A stretch of DNA of 6,778 nt from an uncultured Clostridia bacterium (lineage in GTDB: Bacteria > Bacillota > Clostridia > TANB77 > CAG-508), in NCBI GenBank assembly GCA_949448405.1, contig CASTFX010000067.1, positions 1-6,778 on the forward strand, written 5' to 3'. Under the pieces are notes generated by a model. It had not been told where the DNA came from and did no database searches. It saw only the letters and a program-made list of their open reading frames with translations. A program made the position numbers and the translations under genes. The stretch's first letter is position 1. Each line of letters begins with the position of its first letter. Positions 1 through 5,247 of the stretch are shown piece after piece.

Positions 1-110
1 CTTCTATGGTACTTACAACAGAAAGTATAGTAACAGATAAAAAAGAAGAAAAATGTAGCTGTGGAGGACATAACGATGCTATGGCAGGTGGAATGGAAGG
101 AATGTATTAA
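1..110 (+). CDS. groEL: GroEL chaperonin, C-terminal fragment
   Basis: This is the 3' end of an open frame whose first complete codon is at position 3 and whose TAA stop is at 108-110. The start SMVLTTES is the conserved stretch near the end of GroEL (60-kDa chaperonin, the cytoplasmic ATP-driven folding chamber), and the protein ends in the usual Gly/Met-rich tail (AGGMEGMY). The tail is unusual because a CSCGGH segment precedes the Gly/Met part. Only 35 residues are visible, so nothing can be said about the ATPase or apical domains. It is presumably the end of a groES-groEL operon lying to the left. A ribosome binding site for the next gene follows within about 10 bases. Confidence 0.85.
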   Translation, partial: SMVLTTESIVTDKKEEKCSCGGHNDAMAGGMEGMY

Positions 111-132
111 AATATATAAGGAGGAAAAATAA

Positions 133-663
133 ATGGGATTATTTTCTAAGAAACCAAAGGAACCAGATTATGATAAATAAGATTGTGAATTAAAGAAAAA
201 AAGAATAAGAGAAATATTTAACGAAGTAATAGAAGATGGAGATAGCTACGAAGTCTTATATGCATATATGAACAACTTGAAATTTGAACATGGATTAATT
301 TTTGATACAAATACAACAACTTTTTACTATTATATTATAGGATATCGTAAAAGTGATTGTGACATTGTTCTAATTCAAGTTGATAATGAATTAAAAGAAC
401 ATACAGAGGCCTTTCATATAGATATGGAAAGTGTAGTTAATGTATCTTATGACCCTAAGATTACAAAAGCCTGTTTACAATATAAAAAAGGATATGGAAG
501 CTATGGAGAATTATTAGACATTGGAGATACAAGTCGCAAAACTTTATATGGACCTAAAAATATTAACCAACCAGAAGAGAGAGAAAAGTTCCTAGATTTC
601 TTAGAAGAATTACGCACAGGTTTAGAACAAAAGGGTTACAAGTTAGATAAGTGGAAAAGATAA
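133..663 (+). pseudogene. Hypothetical protein interrupted by an in-frame stop
   Basis: A good ribosome binding site (GGAGG at 120-124) precedes ATG 133, which starts MGLFSKKPKEPDYDK and then meets TAA at 178-180. The same frame stays open after the stop (DCELKKKRIREIF...) down to TAA at 661-663, giving 175 sense codons apart from the internal stop. The part after the stop has an ATG at 268 but no ribosome binding site there, so independent translation of 268-663 is doubtful. The product is soluble, mixed charged and aromatic, with no signal peptide or membrane segment; I do not recognise the family. It lies 22 bases after groEL and may be read from the same transcript. The simplest reading is a nonsense mutation. 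Stop readthrough or a 15-residue peptide followed by reinitiation is possible but less likely. Confidence 0.65.
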
Positions 664-676
664 AGTAACATTATTT

Positions 677-725
677 AGCAGATAGTTATTTAATAATTAT
701 CTGCTATTTACTTACAGAAGTAAAT
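677..725 (+). terminator. Two stacked hairpins between genes
   Basis: AGCAGATAGTTATT (677-690) pairs with 692-705, with one G-U pair, as a near-perfect palindrome. It is followed at once by a second perfect hairpin, ATTTACTT (706-713), loop ACAG, AAGTAAAT (718-725). Neither has a real U-tract, so termination would be weak. The second hairpin abuts the AAGGAG ribosome binding site (726-731) of the next gene and may affect its translation instead. Confidence 0.4.
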
Positions 726-737
726 AAGGAGAAATAT

Positions 738-1289
738 ATGAAAAAAGGAAAAATATTAAGTATTATTTTTGGATTAATTTATTATATTGTAGGTATAGTA
801 GGCTTTTTCTATTTAAGCACATTTGCTTTATTATTCGGAGTTATTGGTAATTTTTCAGACGCATTATTTTGTATATGTTTTTTAGTTCTTCCTATTATTG
901 TTTTAATTATACCAATAATTTTGAAATTTGCATTAAAAAAGGAGTTCTATAAATCTGTATTATTGAGTCTTATTTCAGTAGCAGTTTATTTTGTAATAAT
1001 ATTTACAACAAGTTTTGGAATATCAAGATATATGAGTGAATTTACTTTTGAGAAATGGAATAATAAAGGATATTCTAATTTAAGATACTTAATGCTAAAC
1101 AGCTTAGAAGAACAATATAATTTTATCGGAATGAATAAAGAAGAAGTAATAGGAATACTTGGAAAAGAATCTGAGCATAAAAATCGCATTTATTATTTTG
1201 TAGGAAGTGAGTTCCTTACAGAGTTTTATTATTGCCTAGAATATGATGAGAATGGTATTATAACAAAGTATTATGTAGAAGTAGATTAA
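738..1289 (+). CDS. Membrane protein with a BamE/SmpA-like C-terminal domain
   Basis: This 183-residue protein has AAGGAG (726-731) six bases before its ATG. Its N-terminal half is strongly hydrophobic, with segments at about 6-36, 41-66 and 73-97, so it should be an integral membrane protein with three or four passes. The soluble tail (about 127-183) begins FIGMNKEEVIGILGKE, which resembles the G-M-x-x-x-E-V-x-x-x-L-G pattern at the start of BamE/SmpA/OmlA-like domains; in Bacillota these occur in lipoproteins and membrane proteins of unknown role. The residues after it (YYFVGSEF...LEYDENGIITKYYV) look like the beta strands of that fold. It is flanked by hairpins and appears monocistronic, with no function deducible from its neighbours. 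The fold call rests on motif resemblance only. Confidence 0.75.
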   Translation: MKKGKILSIIFGLIYYIVGIVGFFYLSTFALLFGVIGNFSDALFCICFLVLPIIVLIIPIILKFALKKEFYKSVLLSLISVAVYFVIIFTTSFGISRYMSEFTFEKWNNKGYSNLRYLMLNSLEEQYNFIGMNKEEVIGILGKESEHKNRIYYFVGSEFLTEFYYCLEYDENGIITKYYVEVD

Positions 1290-1301
1290 TATATAGCTAT
1301 G

Positions 1302-1378
1302 AACAAATATATGCTTTAATCTTTACAAAGCAAGTAAAGTGTGTTATCATATAAAAGATTAAAGCATATTTGCTTGTT
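1302..1378 (+). other. Large intergenic stem-loop
   Basis: ATATGCTTTAATCTTT (1309-1324) pairs perfectly with 1354-1369, a 16-bp stem with a 29-base loop. An outer AACAA/TTGTT pairing (1302-1306 with 1374-1378) extends it. It lies between the end of the 738 gene and the tRNA-Leu 5' half. No U-tract follows, so this is not a classic terminator. It could be a 3' end structure of the upstream mRNA or a mobile-element remnant; nothing else is recognisable in 1290-1400. Confidence 0.45.
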
Positions 1379-1402
1379 ATGACAGCAGTATACGTATAAA
1401 TG

Positions 1403-1411
1403 TGATATATT
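1403..1411 (+). promoter_or_regulatory. Weak candidate promoter (extended -10) for the tRNA-Leu locus
   Basis: TGATATATT just before the tRNA 5' half is an extended -10 candidate, and TATAAA at 1395-1400 is an alternative. No convincing -35 box sits at the right spacing; TTGCTT at 1370-1375 is 19 bases before TATAAA. A promoter is expected here because this is the host tRNA leader and no promoter of comparable quality is seen just before the second tRNA. Confidence 0.3.
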
Positions 1412-1417
1412 GAAACT

Positions 1418-1458
1418 GCCCGAATGGCGGAACTGGCAGACGCACACGACTCAAAATC
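1418..1458 (+). pseudogene. 5' half of a tRNA-Leu(CAA), broken in the anticodon stem
   Basis: GCCCGAA (1418-1424) is the 5' acceptor strand. TG, a D arm (GCG 1427-1429 pairing with CGC 1441-1443 around GAACTGGCAGA), the 5' anticodon strand CACGA (1445-1449) and the loop CTCAAAA (1450-1456, anticodon CAA at 1452-1454) follow. The 3' anticodon strand should be TCGTG, but only TC matches and the sequence then diverges at 1459. No TTCGGGC 3' acceptor strand was found downstream in the window. The gene is therefore split, most simply by integration of the element into the anticodon arm. The missing half should lie at the other end of the element, or it has been lost. Confidence 0.75.
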
Positions 1459-1462
1459 TAAA
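1445..1462. other. Candidate attL core in the anticodon arm of the host tRNA-Leu
   Basis: The tRNA sequence ends inside the anticodon arm, and the anticodon loop with its flanking stem is a classic crossover site for tyrosine integrases. Host-like sequence lies to the left and element-like sequence, with the integrase, to the right. The alternative is that attL lies at the 3' end of the intact tRNA (about 1640-1690), next to the integrase gene, and that the split tRNA is an older scar. The right end of the element is outside the window, so the core cannot be proven. Confidence 0.4.
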
Positions 1463-1595
1463 TGGATTTTTTAATATGTAAATCCTACATATATTGAAAA
1501 TAGTAATGTTTAGATATTAGCTAGTGCCGAAATTAGTTCCAACATCTAACAAATATCTAACATAATTGTAAAATCATCTAAATAATATAAAATAT
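1456..1595. repeat. Spacer with repeated ATCTAA motifs (candidate integrase arm sites)
   Basis: This 140-base stretch between the tRNA half and the intact tRNA has no gene. ATCTAA occurs at 1456-1461, 1544-1549, 1555-1560 and 1576-1581, and inverted at 1510-1515. Two copies, ATCTAACA at 1544 and 1555, are 11 bases apart, one helical turn. Such repeats near an attachment site often bind integrase or excisionase. The AT-rich context makes short repeats likelier by chance, so this is tentative. Confidence 0.35.
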
Positions 1596-1678
1596 GTCAA
1601 TGTGGCGAAATTGGTATACGCACATCACTCAAAATGATGCGGGAAACCATGTGGGTTCGAGTCCCACCATTGACACCA
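1596..1678 (+). tRNA. tRNA-Leu, anticodon CAA, with encoded CCA
   Basis: All arms are present. The acceptor is GTCAATG (1596-1602) with CATTGAC (1668-1674). The D stem is GCG (1605-1607) with CGC (1619-1621). The anticodon stem is CATCA (1623-1627) with TGATG (1635-1639), around loop CTCAAAA with CAA at 1630-1632. A long variable arm typical of tRNA-Leu spans about 1640-1650, and the T arm is GTGGG-TTCGAGT-CCCAC (1651-1667). Discriminator A is 1675 and CCA is 1676-1678. It reads UUG codons. No well-placed promoter lies directly upstream; it probably depends on the promoter of the split tRNA-Leu before it. It has the same anticodon as that broken gene but a different acceptor sequence, so it is not a duplicate of it and may be carried by the element. 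Confidence 0.95.
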
Positions 1679-1689
1679 TTCTATTAAAA

Positions 1690-1730
1690 CCTAGAACTTT
1701 GATTTATCAGTAGTTCTAGGCTTTATTTTT
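1690..1730 (+). terminator. Rho-independent terminator after the tRNA
   Basis: CCTAGAACT (1690-1698) pairs with AGTTCTAGG (1712-1720) and is followed by CTTTATTTTT. It ends the tRNA transcript before it runs antisense into the integrase gene. Confidence 0.8.
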
Positions 1731-1738
1731 ACTCATTT

Positions 1739-1760
1739 TAATGCAGTAGTAATGCAGTAG
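1739..1760. repeat. Tandem 11-bp direct repeat next to the integrase gene
   Basis: TAATGCAGTAG occurs twice back to back (1739-1749 and 1750-1760), ending six bases before the integrase stop codon. Short exact repeats with helical-turn spacing between int and the attachment site fit the arm-type binding sites of tyrosine integrases with an AP2-like N-terminal domain. The site role is inferred. Confidence 0.55.
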
Positions 1761-1765
1761 ACTTT

Positions 1766-2939
1766 TTAATTTATTTTTTCTAGTTCTTGTTTCATAAAAT
1801 CTAATGAAACAGAGGTATAAACATTATTAGTTATATCGCTTCCTTCAACATGACCTACTAAACTTTGAATTACAACTAGAGGTAGTCCTTTTTCTTGACA
1901 GCGAGTTATAAATGTATGTCTTAATTTGTGAGTATGTAATCTATCTGCTATTTTTTCTTTATTATTTAATCTATTTAAGTATGAATTTATTTCTCCATCT
2001 GTTATAAAAGTATTCTTTTTGTAGTCCCAAAAAATCAAATCATTTATATTGGTTAATTTATTATTCAGTATAGGTTCTAGCAACTTTTTTACTTTAGGGG
2101 AAAGAGGCATAGTTCTTTTACCCTTATCAATACCAGTTTTTTTGTTATAAGTTTTTGTATGTTCACCAAGTATTACTTTGTCATTATTATCACGAGTTAC
2201 AGTTCTATATACTGTTAAAGTATTATTTTTAAAATCTACACAATCTTTACTTAGAGCAAGCACTTCGCCAATTCTCATACCTGTATATAGCTGAACTAAA
2301 AGTATAGAGTGATATATATGACTACTTGAAAGCAGAAGCTTTTCTAAATGTTTTTCTTCTTCAACAGTTAAAGCTTCAATTTTTTTAGGTTTAATTTTTG
2401 AAATAGGTTTAGTTAAAGTTTCATCTTCCATAGAATTATAGATTATTATTCGTCTTGAATATGCAATTTTAAAAGTTTTAACTAATAAAGCCCAAATTTT
2501 AGAAATTGTATTATTACTATATTCTCGAATAGCTTCTTTTGATTTTTCTATATCAGAAATAGTAACTTTTTGAATAGAATTATCACAAAAATTACTACAA
2601 CATTTTTTTAGTTGTGCAAGGGTTTCAGTTTCTCTTTTATAACTTCTCCCAGAAGTAAAACCATCTAAGTGTTTTTGCTTAATATAATTTTCTGCAATAG
2701 AGTAGACGGTGTCTACACTTTTACCTATATAACTACCGTTATTCAAGCTATTTTTCACTTCTGTAACTCTGATTTTAAATTCCTTAGCAGTTTCTGTTTT
2801 CCTTTGCTTCATTGTCTGCCTTTTGCCTGTTGTGTCATAATACTGAAATATCCAACAACCTAATTTTTCACTCTTATAAAGAGAACCGTTCTCCATTTCC
2901 AACAGATTTTGTCTTTTGATTTCTTTTTTCTTTTTCCAT
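1766..2939 (-). CDS. int: Tyrosine integrase (needs a +1 shift at a CGG codon)
   Basis: A site-specific recombinase for integration and excision of the element. An AATGGAGG ribosome binding site precedes ATG at 2939-2937. That frame reads 17 codons to GNGE and then meets CGG (2888-2886), with a stop four codons later. Skipping the C gives GEGSLYKS, the typical opening of the AP2-like arm-binding domain, and continues to 1766 for a normal 390 residues. The domains are arm-binding (about 15-75), SAM-like core-binding (about 76-175) and catalytic (about 185-390). Catalytic residues are Arg222 in TGMRIGE, His337 and Arg340 in HKLRH, His363 in LVGH and Tyr374 in NNVYTS. An in-frame ATG at 2896 would give 376 residues without a shift, but it has a poor ribosome binding site and loses the gene's natural start. 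Family assignment is firm; how the frame is resolved is not known. Confidence 0.9.
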
Positions 2940-2979
2940 AAAAAACCTCCATTTTTTATAATAAATTTTAAATTTACTA

Positions 2980-3008
2980 TTGAAAATGAAGGGTTTATCA
3001 ATTATAAT
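2980..3008 (+). promoter_or_regulatory. Near-consensus plus-strand promoter for a small RNA
   Basis: TTGAAA (2980-2985), a 17-base spacer and a perfect TATAAT (3003-3008) face right, opposite to the integrase and repressor genes. The start would be near 3015. No plus-strand gene begins here; the next element is two hairpins and a U-tract. Confidence 0.65.
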
Positions 3009-3014
3009 AAACTT

Positions 3015-3085
3015 AACACTTTCAATAGTGTTGATAGAGAAATGTGTCAGTTGTGGTTAATTGAAAACACATTTCTCGCTTTTTT
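3015..3085 (+). ncRNA. Probable small antisense-type RNA with two hairpins
   Basis: The predicted transcript of about 70 nt starts with a hairpin (AACACT 3015-3020, loop TTCAAT, AGTGTT 3027-3032). It ends with an intrinsic terminator in which GAGAAATGTGT (3037-3047) pairs with ACACATTTCTC (3067-3077), followed by T6 (3080-3085). The terminator has a large structured loop (3048-3066). Bases 3043-3058 are perfectly complementary to 5236-5251 of the rightward early transcript, so the RNA could pair with that message in trans. It is also antisense to the spacer between repressor and integrase. It resembles in concept the antisense immunity RNAs of phages P4 (CI RNA) and P1/P7 (c4), but no sequence relation is claimed. 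Promoter, ends and pairing are all read from sequence; activity is inferred. Confidence 0.6.
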
Positions 3086-3106
3086 ATATTTTATAATATT
3101 AATAAC

Positions 3107-3782
3107 TTAATAATTTTTAATTAATTGTTTTACTATTCCTATAACTTGTATAGGGGTACTTTTTATATCTTTAGCATTAAATTTCCTAGAAGGGTAGTTG
3201 GGGTTAAGTGAAACAAGTTCTATTCCATCTTCTAATTTATATACTTTTTTTACTGTTGCCTCATCTCCATTAATAAGAACTACGCATATTTTACCGCTTT
3301 CAAAATCATCTTGCTTGTGTACAATTACAATATCACCCTCAGACATCACAGTTTCCATGCTGTCGCCGTTTTATCTTTAAGGCATAATAATTATTGTCTT
3401 CTTTATTAAAAGAGATAGGAATGTAATCTTGTATATTCTCGTTGGCAAGATAATCATATCCAGCTTTAACTACACCAAGCAAAGGTACTTTGTCTTTGTA
3501 TAGTTCATCTAATGGGATAGTTCCTCTTAATTCATCAGGCATCCTTTCCATCGGCACATCAAACCCCATGAGCCAAGCTTCATCTATATTCAAAATCTTA
3601 CATAATATATATATCTTATTTTGTCTGGCAAAAGCCTTTCCTTTTAAGTATTTATTAATTAATGATTGAGATATGAACTCAGGATATGCTTTTGTTTTTT
3701 CAGATAATTCAACCTGATTTATGTTGTTTTTTTTCATTGCTATATTTAATCTATTAGCAAATGTATCAATTCTACTATCCAT
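3107..3782 (-). CDS. LexA/CI-type phage repressor (needs a +1 shift at a CGG codon)
   Basis: This protein should bind the operators to its right and hold the element dormant, with RecA-stimulated self-cleavage on DNA damage. Its start is ATG 3782-3780 with AGGAG (3792-3788) five bases upstream; the TTG further out is not needed. The N-terminal XRE-type helix-turn-helix spans about 5-70, followed by a linker and an S24/LexA-type protease. The zero frame runs 138 codons to ALKIK, then CGG (3368-3366), and stops nine codons later. Skipping the C gives KIKGDSMETV and continues to 3107, for 224 residues. GDSM carries the catalytic serine, the Lys is in EATVKK, and the cleavage site is probably Ala-Gly in VVKAGY. 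Without the shift the product keeps the DNA-binding part but lacks the protease/dimerisation core. It could be a decayed gene, but the same CGG signature in three other genes argues otherwise. Confidence 0.88.
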
Positions 3783-3817
3783 ATTTTCTCCTAACAAACA
3801 ATATATTTACAATTATA

Positions 3818-3846
3818 ATAATACCAAAAAAATGAAATAAAATCAA
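3818..3846 (-). promoter_or_regulatory. Leftward promoter for the repressor gene
   Basis: On the minus strand, TTGATT (3846-3841) and TATTAT (3823-3818) are separated by 17 bases, about 35 bases before the repressor ATG. Operator 1 (3873-3887) lies just upstream of its -35 box, where a bound repressor could activate or block it. Confidence 0.5.
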
Positions 3847-3872
3847 GTTATTTTGAAAAAAATTAAAAAAAT

Positions 3873-3887
3873 ATGAAAAAAATTCAT
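3873..3887. promoter_or_regulatory. Operator 1 (imperfect)
   Basis: ATGAAAAAAATTCAT matches the ATGAA-N5-TTCAT pattern of the two perfect copies at 3931 and 4196 but lacks the inner symmetry. It lies between the two divergent promoters. It is likely a weaker repressor/Cro site. Confidence 0.5.
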
Positions 3888-3895
3888 AAAAAGTA

Positions 3896-3924
3896 TTGCA
3901 TTATTTTTTGAGATATGATATAAA
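3896..3924 (+). promoter_or_regulatory. Rightward early promoter
   Basis: TTGCAT (3896-3901), a 17-base spacer and an extended -10 TGA-TATAAA (3916-3924). The start would be near 3931, exactly where operator 2 begins, so a bound repressor would block initiation. Confidence 0.7.
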
Positions 3925-3930
3925 ATATGT

Positions 3931-3945
3931 ATGAATTTAATTCAT
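3931..3945. promoter_or_regulatory. Operator 2 (perfect palindrome)
   Basis: ATGAATT-T-AATTCAT is a perfect 7-1-7 palindrome at the predicted start of the early transcript. The 18-base context TATGAATTTAATTCATAG (3930-3947) is repeated exactly at 4195-4212, which supports a real protein-binding site. Confidence 0.75.
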
Positions 3946-3966
3946 AGAAAGAAAGGAGGAAAATAA

Positions 3967-4212
3967 ATGCATAAATACGATTATTCTATGCTTAGAGGAA
4001 GAATTAGAGAATTGTTTGGAAGTGAGAAGAAATTTGCTGAAAGATTAAGAAAAGAGGAAATAGCAATGAGTACAGGAACATTCCATTCAAGAATAAATGG
4101 ATATTCTTATTTCAAGCAACCAGAAATAGAGACCATATGTCTTATATTAAAAATAGAGTTTGAAAAAATTAATACATATTTTTTTACCCGAAAATATGAA
4201 TTTAATTCATAG
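3967..4212 (+). CDS. Cro-like DNA-binding protein, DUF739-like
   Basis: This is the first gene of the rightward operon, with AAAGGAGG (3953-3960) before its ATG. The 81-residue protein opens KYDYSMLRGRIRELFGS and has YFF near its end, both typical of the small phage DUF739 proteins that occupy the cro position and fold as a helix-turn-helix (roughly residues 20-65). By position it is expected to bind the same operators as the repressor and to tip the switch toward lytic growth. Its last codons (TAT GAA TTT AAT TCA TAG) are themselves a perfect copy of the operator, so the C-terminal YEFNS is dictated by a binding site. The stop lies eight bases before the next ATG. Confidence 0.85.
   Translation: MHKYDYSMLRGRIRELFGSEKKFAERLRKEEIAMSTGTFHSRINGYSYFKQPEIETICLILKIEFEKINTYFFTRKYEFNS
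4196..4210. promoter_or_regulatory. Operator 3 (perfect palindrome inside the end of the Cro-like gene)
   Basis: An exact second copy of operator 2, overlapping the last codons of the Cro-like gene and ending where the AGGAGG ribosome binding site of the next gene begins. It lies about 265 bases from the promoter, so it could support repressor looping or act as a roadblock. Confidence 0.65.
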
Positions 4213-4220
4213 GAGGAGCT

Positions 4221-4976
4221 ATGTTACCAAAAGAAGATAGAGATATTATTTCTCAAATAGGAAGATACCATTATAACAAGATGAAAAAATTAAATATGAC
4301 ATTGAAAGAATATACGGAATTTAAAAAAGAAACTAAAAGTAAAATCAAGCAAAAGAAAAATGAAAAAAATAAAGTAAGGTATAGAACAATTAGATATATT
4401 GAAAGATATTGTGATTTACAAATGAAGTGTCAAGTATGTGGAAAAAGAGCTGAGATACATCACCCAAACTATAAAGACTACTTAAAAATAAACTTACTTT
4501 GTAAAGAACACCATATTTTATTACATAACTTTGAATTAATTCCACCAAAAGTAATAGATTTAGAGCAAATAAAAGTAAAAGAACAACCAAAAATAGAAAA
4601 ACAAGAATATATAAAAGAAAAGCTTCAAGATATAAAAAAAGATGTATTAAGTGGATATTACAATTATTCTACCTTGTCAGAAAAATATAAAATTTCAACA
4701 GGAACAATAAAAAAATATTTAAAGAAAGAAACGGATTGGAATATATTAGAGGAAAAATTAAAAAAGGCATCTATTGTATTAGATAAAAAAATGAAACATA
4801 AAAATAATCCTATTCAAAAATATAGAATGGAAAACAAAATGACAATTAAAGAGTTTTCAGATATTACACAAATACCTGTGCCAACATTAAGAGCAATAGA
4901 GTCTGGAAAAACAGATATAAGAAAAATTTCATTTAAAACAAGATATAAACTAAATAAAGTTTTAGAACAAAACTAA
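4221..4976 (+). CDS. HNH-type zinc domain fused to two helix-turn-helix regions
   Basis: This 251-residue protein is preceded by AGGAGG (4211-4216). The N-terminus (1-65) is Lys-rich and helical. An HNH-like module follows, with zinc ligand pair C70/C73, an HH pair at 80-81, N91, C94, H97/H98 and H102, in the spacing of HNH endonuclease folds (CxxC...HH...N...CxxHH...H). A charged linker leads to a resolvase-like helix-turn-helix (about 148-168, SEKYKISTGTIKKYLK). The C-terminus (about 196-249) is an XRE-type helix-turn-helix (MTIKEFSDITQIPVPTLRAIESG). HNH proteins of phage early regions can act as nicking enzymes; with two DNA-binding modules this one could equally be a regulator or a replication initiator. 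I know of no named family with this architecture. Second gene of the early operon. Confidence 0.8.
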   Translation: MLPKEDRDIISQIGRYHYNKMKKLNMTLKEYTEFKKETKSKIKQKKNEKNKVRYRTIRYIERYCDLQMKCQVCGKRAEIHHPNYKDYLKINLLCKEHHILLHNFELIPPKVIDLEQIKVKEQPKIEKQEYIKEKLQDIKKDVLSGYYNYSTLSEKYKISTGTIKKYLKKETDWNILEEKLKKASIVLDKKMKHKNNPIQKYRMENKMTIKEFSDITQIPVPTLRAIESGKTDIRKISFKTRYKLNKVLEQN

Positions 4977-4991
4977 AGAAAGGAGAAACTT

Positions 4992-5186
4992 ATGGAAGAA
5001 TTTACAGAAATCCAAAAAGAAAAAAGAGAAACACAACAATTACTTAAAAAAGAATTAGAAAGACTACAAAGAATAAACGCAGATACAGAAACAAGCGTAG
5101 GGCAAAGAGGGGATTGTCTTGAGCCCGAAACTATAATTGTAAATAATGTAAAAGCTATGTGTGATATTTATAATACTATTTATTAG
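4992..5186 (+). CDS. Small hypothetical protein (64 aa)
   Basis: AAAGGAG (4979-4985) precedes ATG 4992, and the gene begins 15 bases after the HNH/HTH stop. The first half is a highly charged helix (KEKRETQQLLKKELERLQRI) suited to a coiled coil, and the C-terminal half is short and mixed. No signal peptide or membrane segment. I do not recognise it. Spacing and ribosome binding site make it a real member of the early operon. Confidence 0.65.
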   Translation: MEEFTEIQKEKRETQQLLKKELERLQRINADTETSVGQRGDCLEPETIIVNNVKAMCDIYNTIY

Positions 5187-5214
5187 TAATTCTTAAATAA
5201 GAGGAGTATTAAAT

Positions 5215-5247
5215 ATGTATATAAAAAAATCAGAAAACCACAACTGA
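5215..5247 (+). CDS. Possible 10-residue leader peptide
   Basis: GAGGAG (5201-5206) at good spacing precedes ATG 5215, which encodes MYIKKSENHN and stops at TGA 5245-5247. Its last codons overlap both the 16-base site complementary to the small RNA (5236-5251) and the small hairpin before a U7 tract. Translation of such a leader could govern whether the RNA can pair or the hairpin forms. Alternatively it is the remnant of a longer gene. Confidence 0.35.
   Translation: MYIKKSENHN

Noticed and set aside
986..1189. Minus-strand frame inside the 738-1289 membrane protein gene
   Set aside because: It is a shadow of a well-supported gene with a strong ribosome binding site and coherent domains.
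1418..1595. Group I intron in the anticodon loop of the first tRNA-Leu
   Set aside because: No matching 3' exon (TCGTG...TTCGGGC) follows, the gap before the next tRNA is too short for such an intron, and the next tRNA has its own complete 5' half.
2924..2935. Programmed -1 slippage or A-run indel at the integrase start
   Set aside because: A -1 shift leads to the wrong frame. Removing one A restores the frame but not the GEGSLY motif, whereas the CGG skip restores both.
2999..3001. TTG at 3001 as the integrase start
   Set aside because: It would add an N-terminus translated through the ribosome binding site and the real ATG, and it lacks a ribosome binding site of its own.
3015..3085. Shared 16-mer as a second protein operator family
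   Set aside because: It is not palindromic and occurs inside one RNA hairpin and one transcript, in opposite orientations. RNA pairing explains it better, though a DNA site is not fully excluded.
3198..3380. Plus-strand frame opposite the repressor gene
   Set aside because: It is antisense to the repressor coding region, with no ribosome binding site and no recognisable features.
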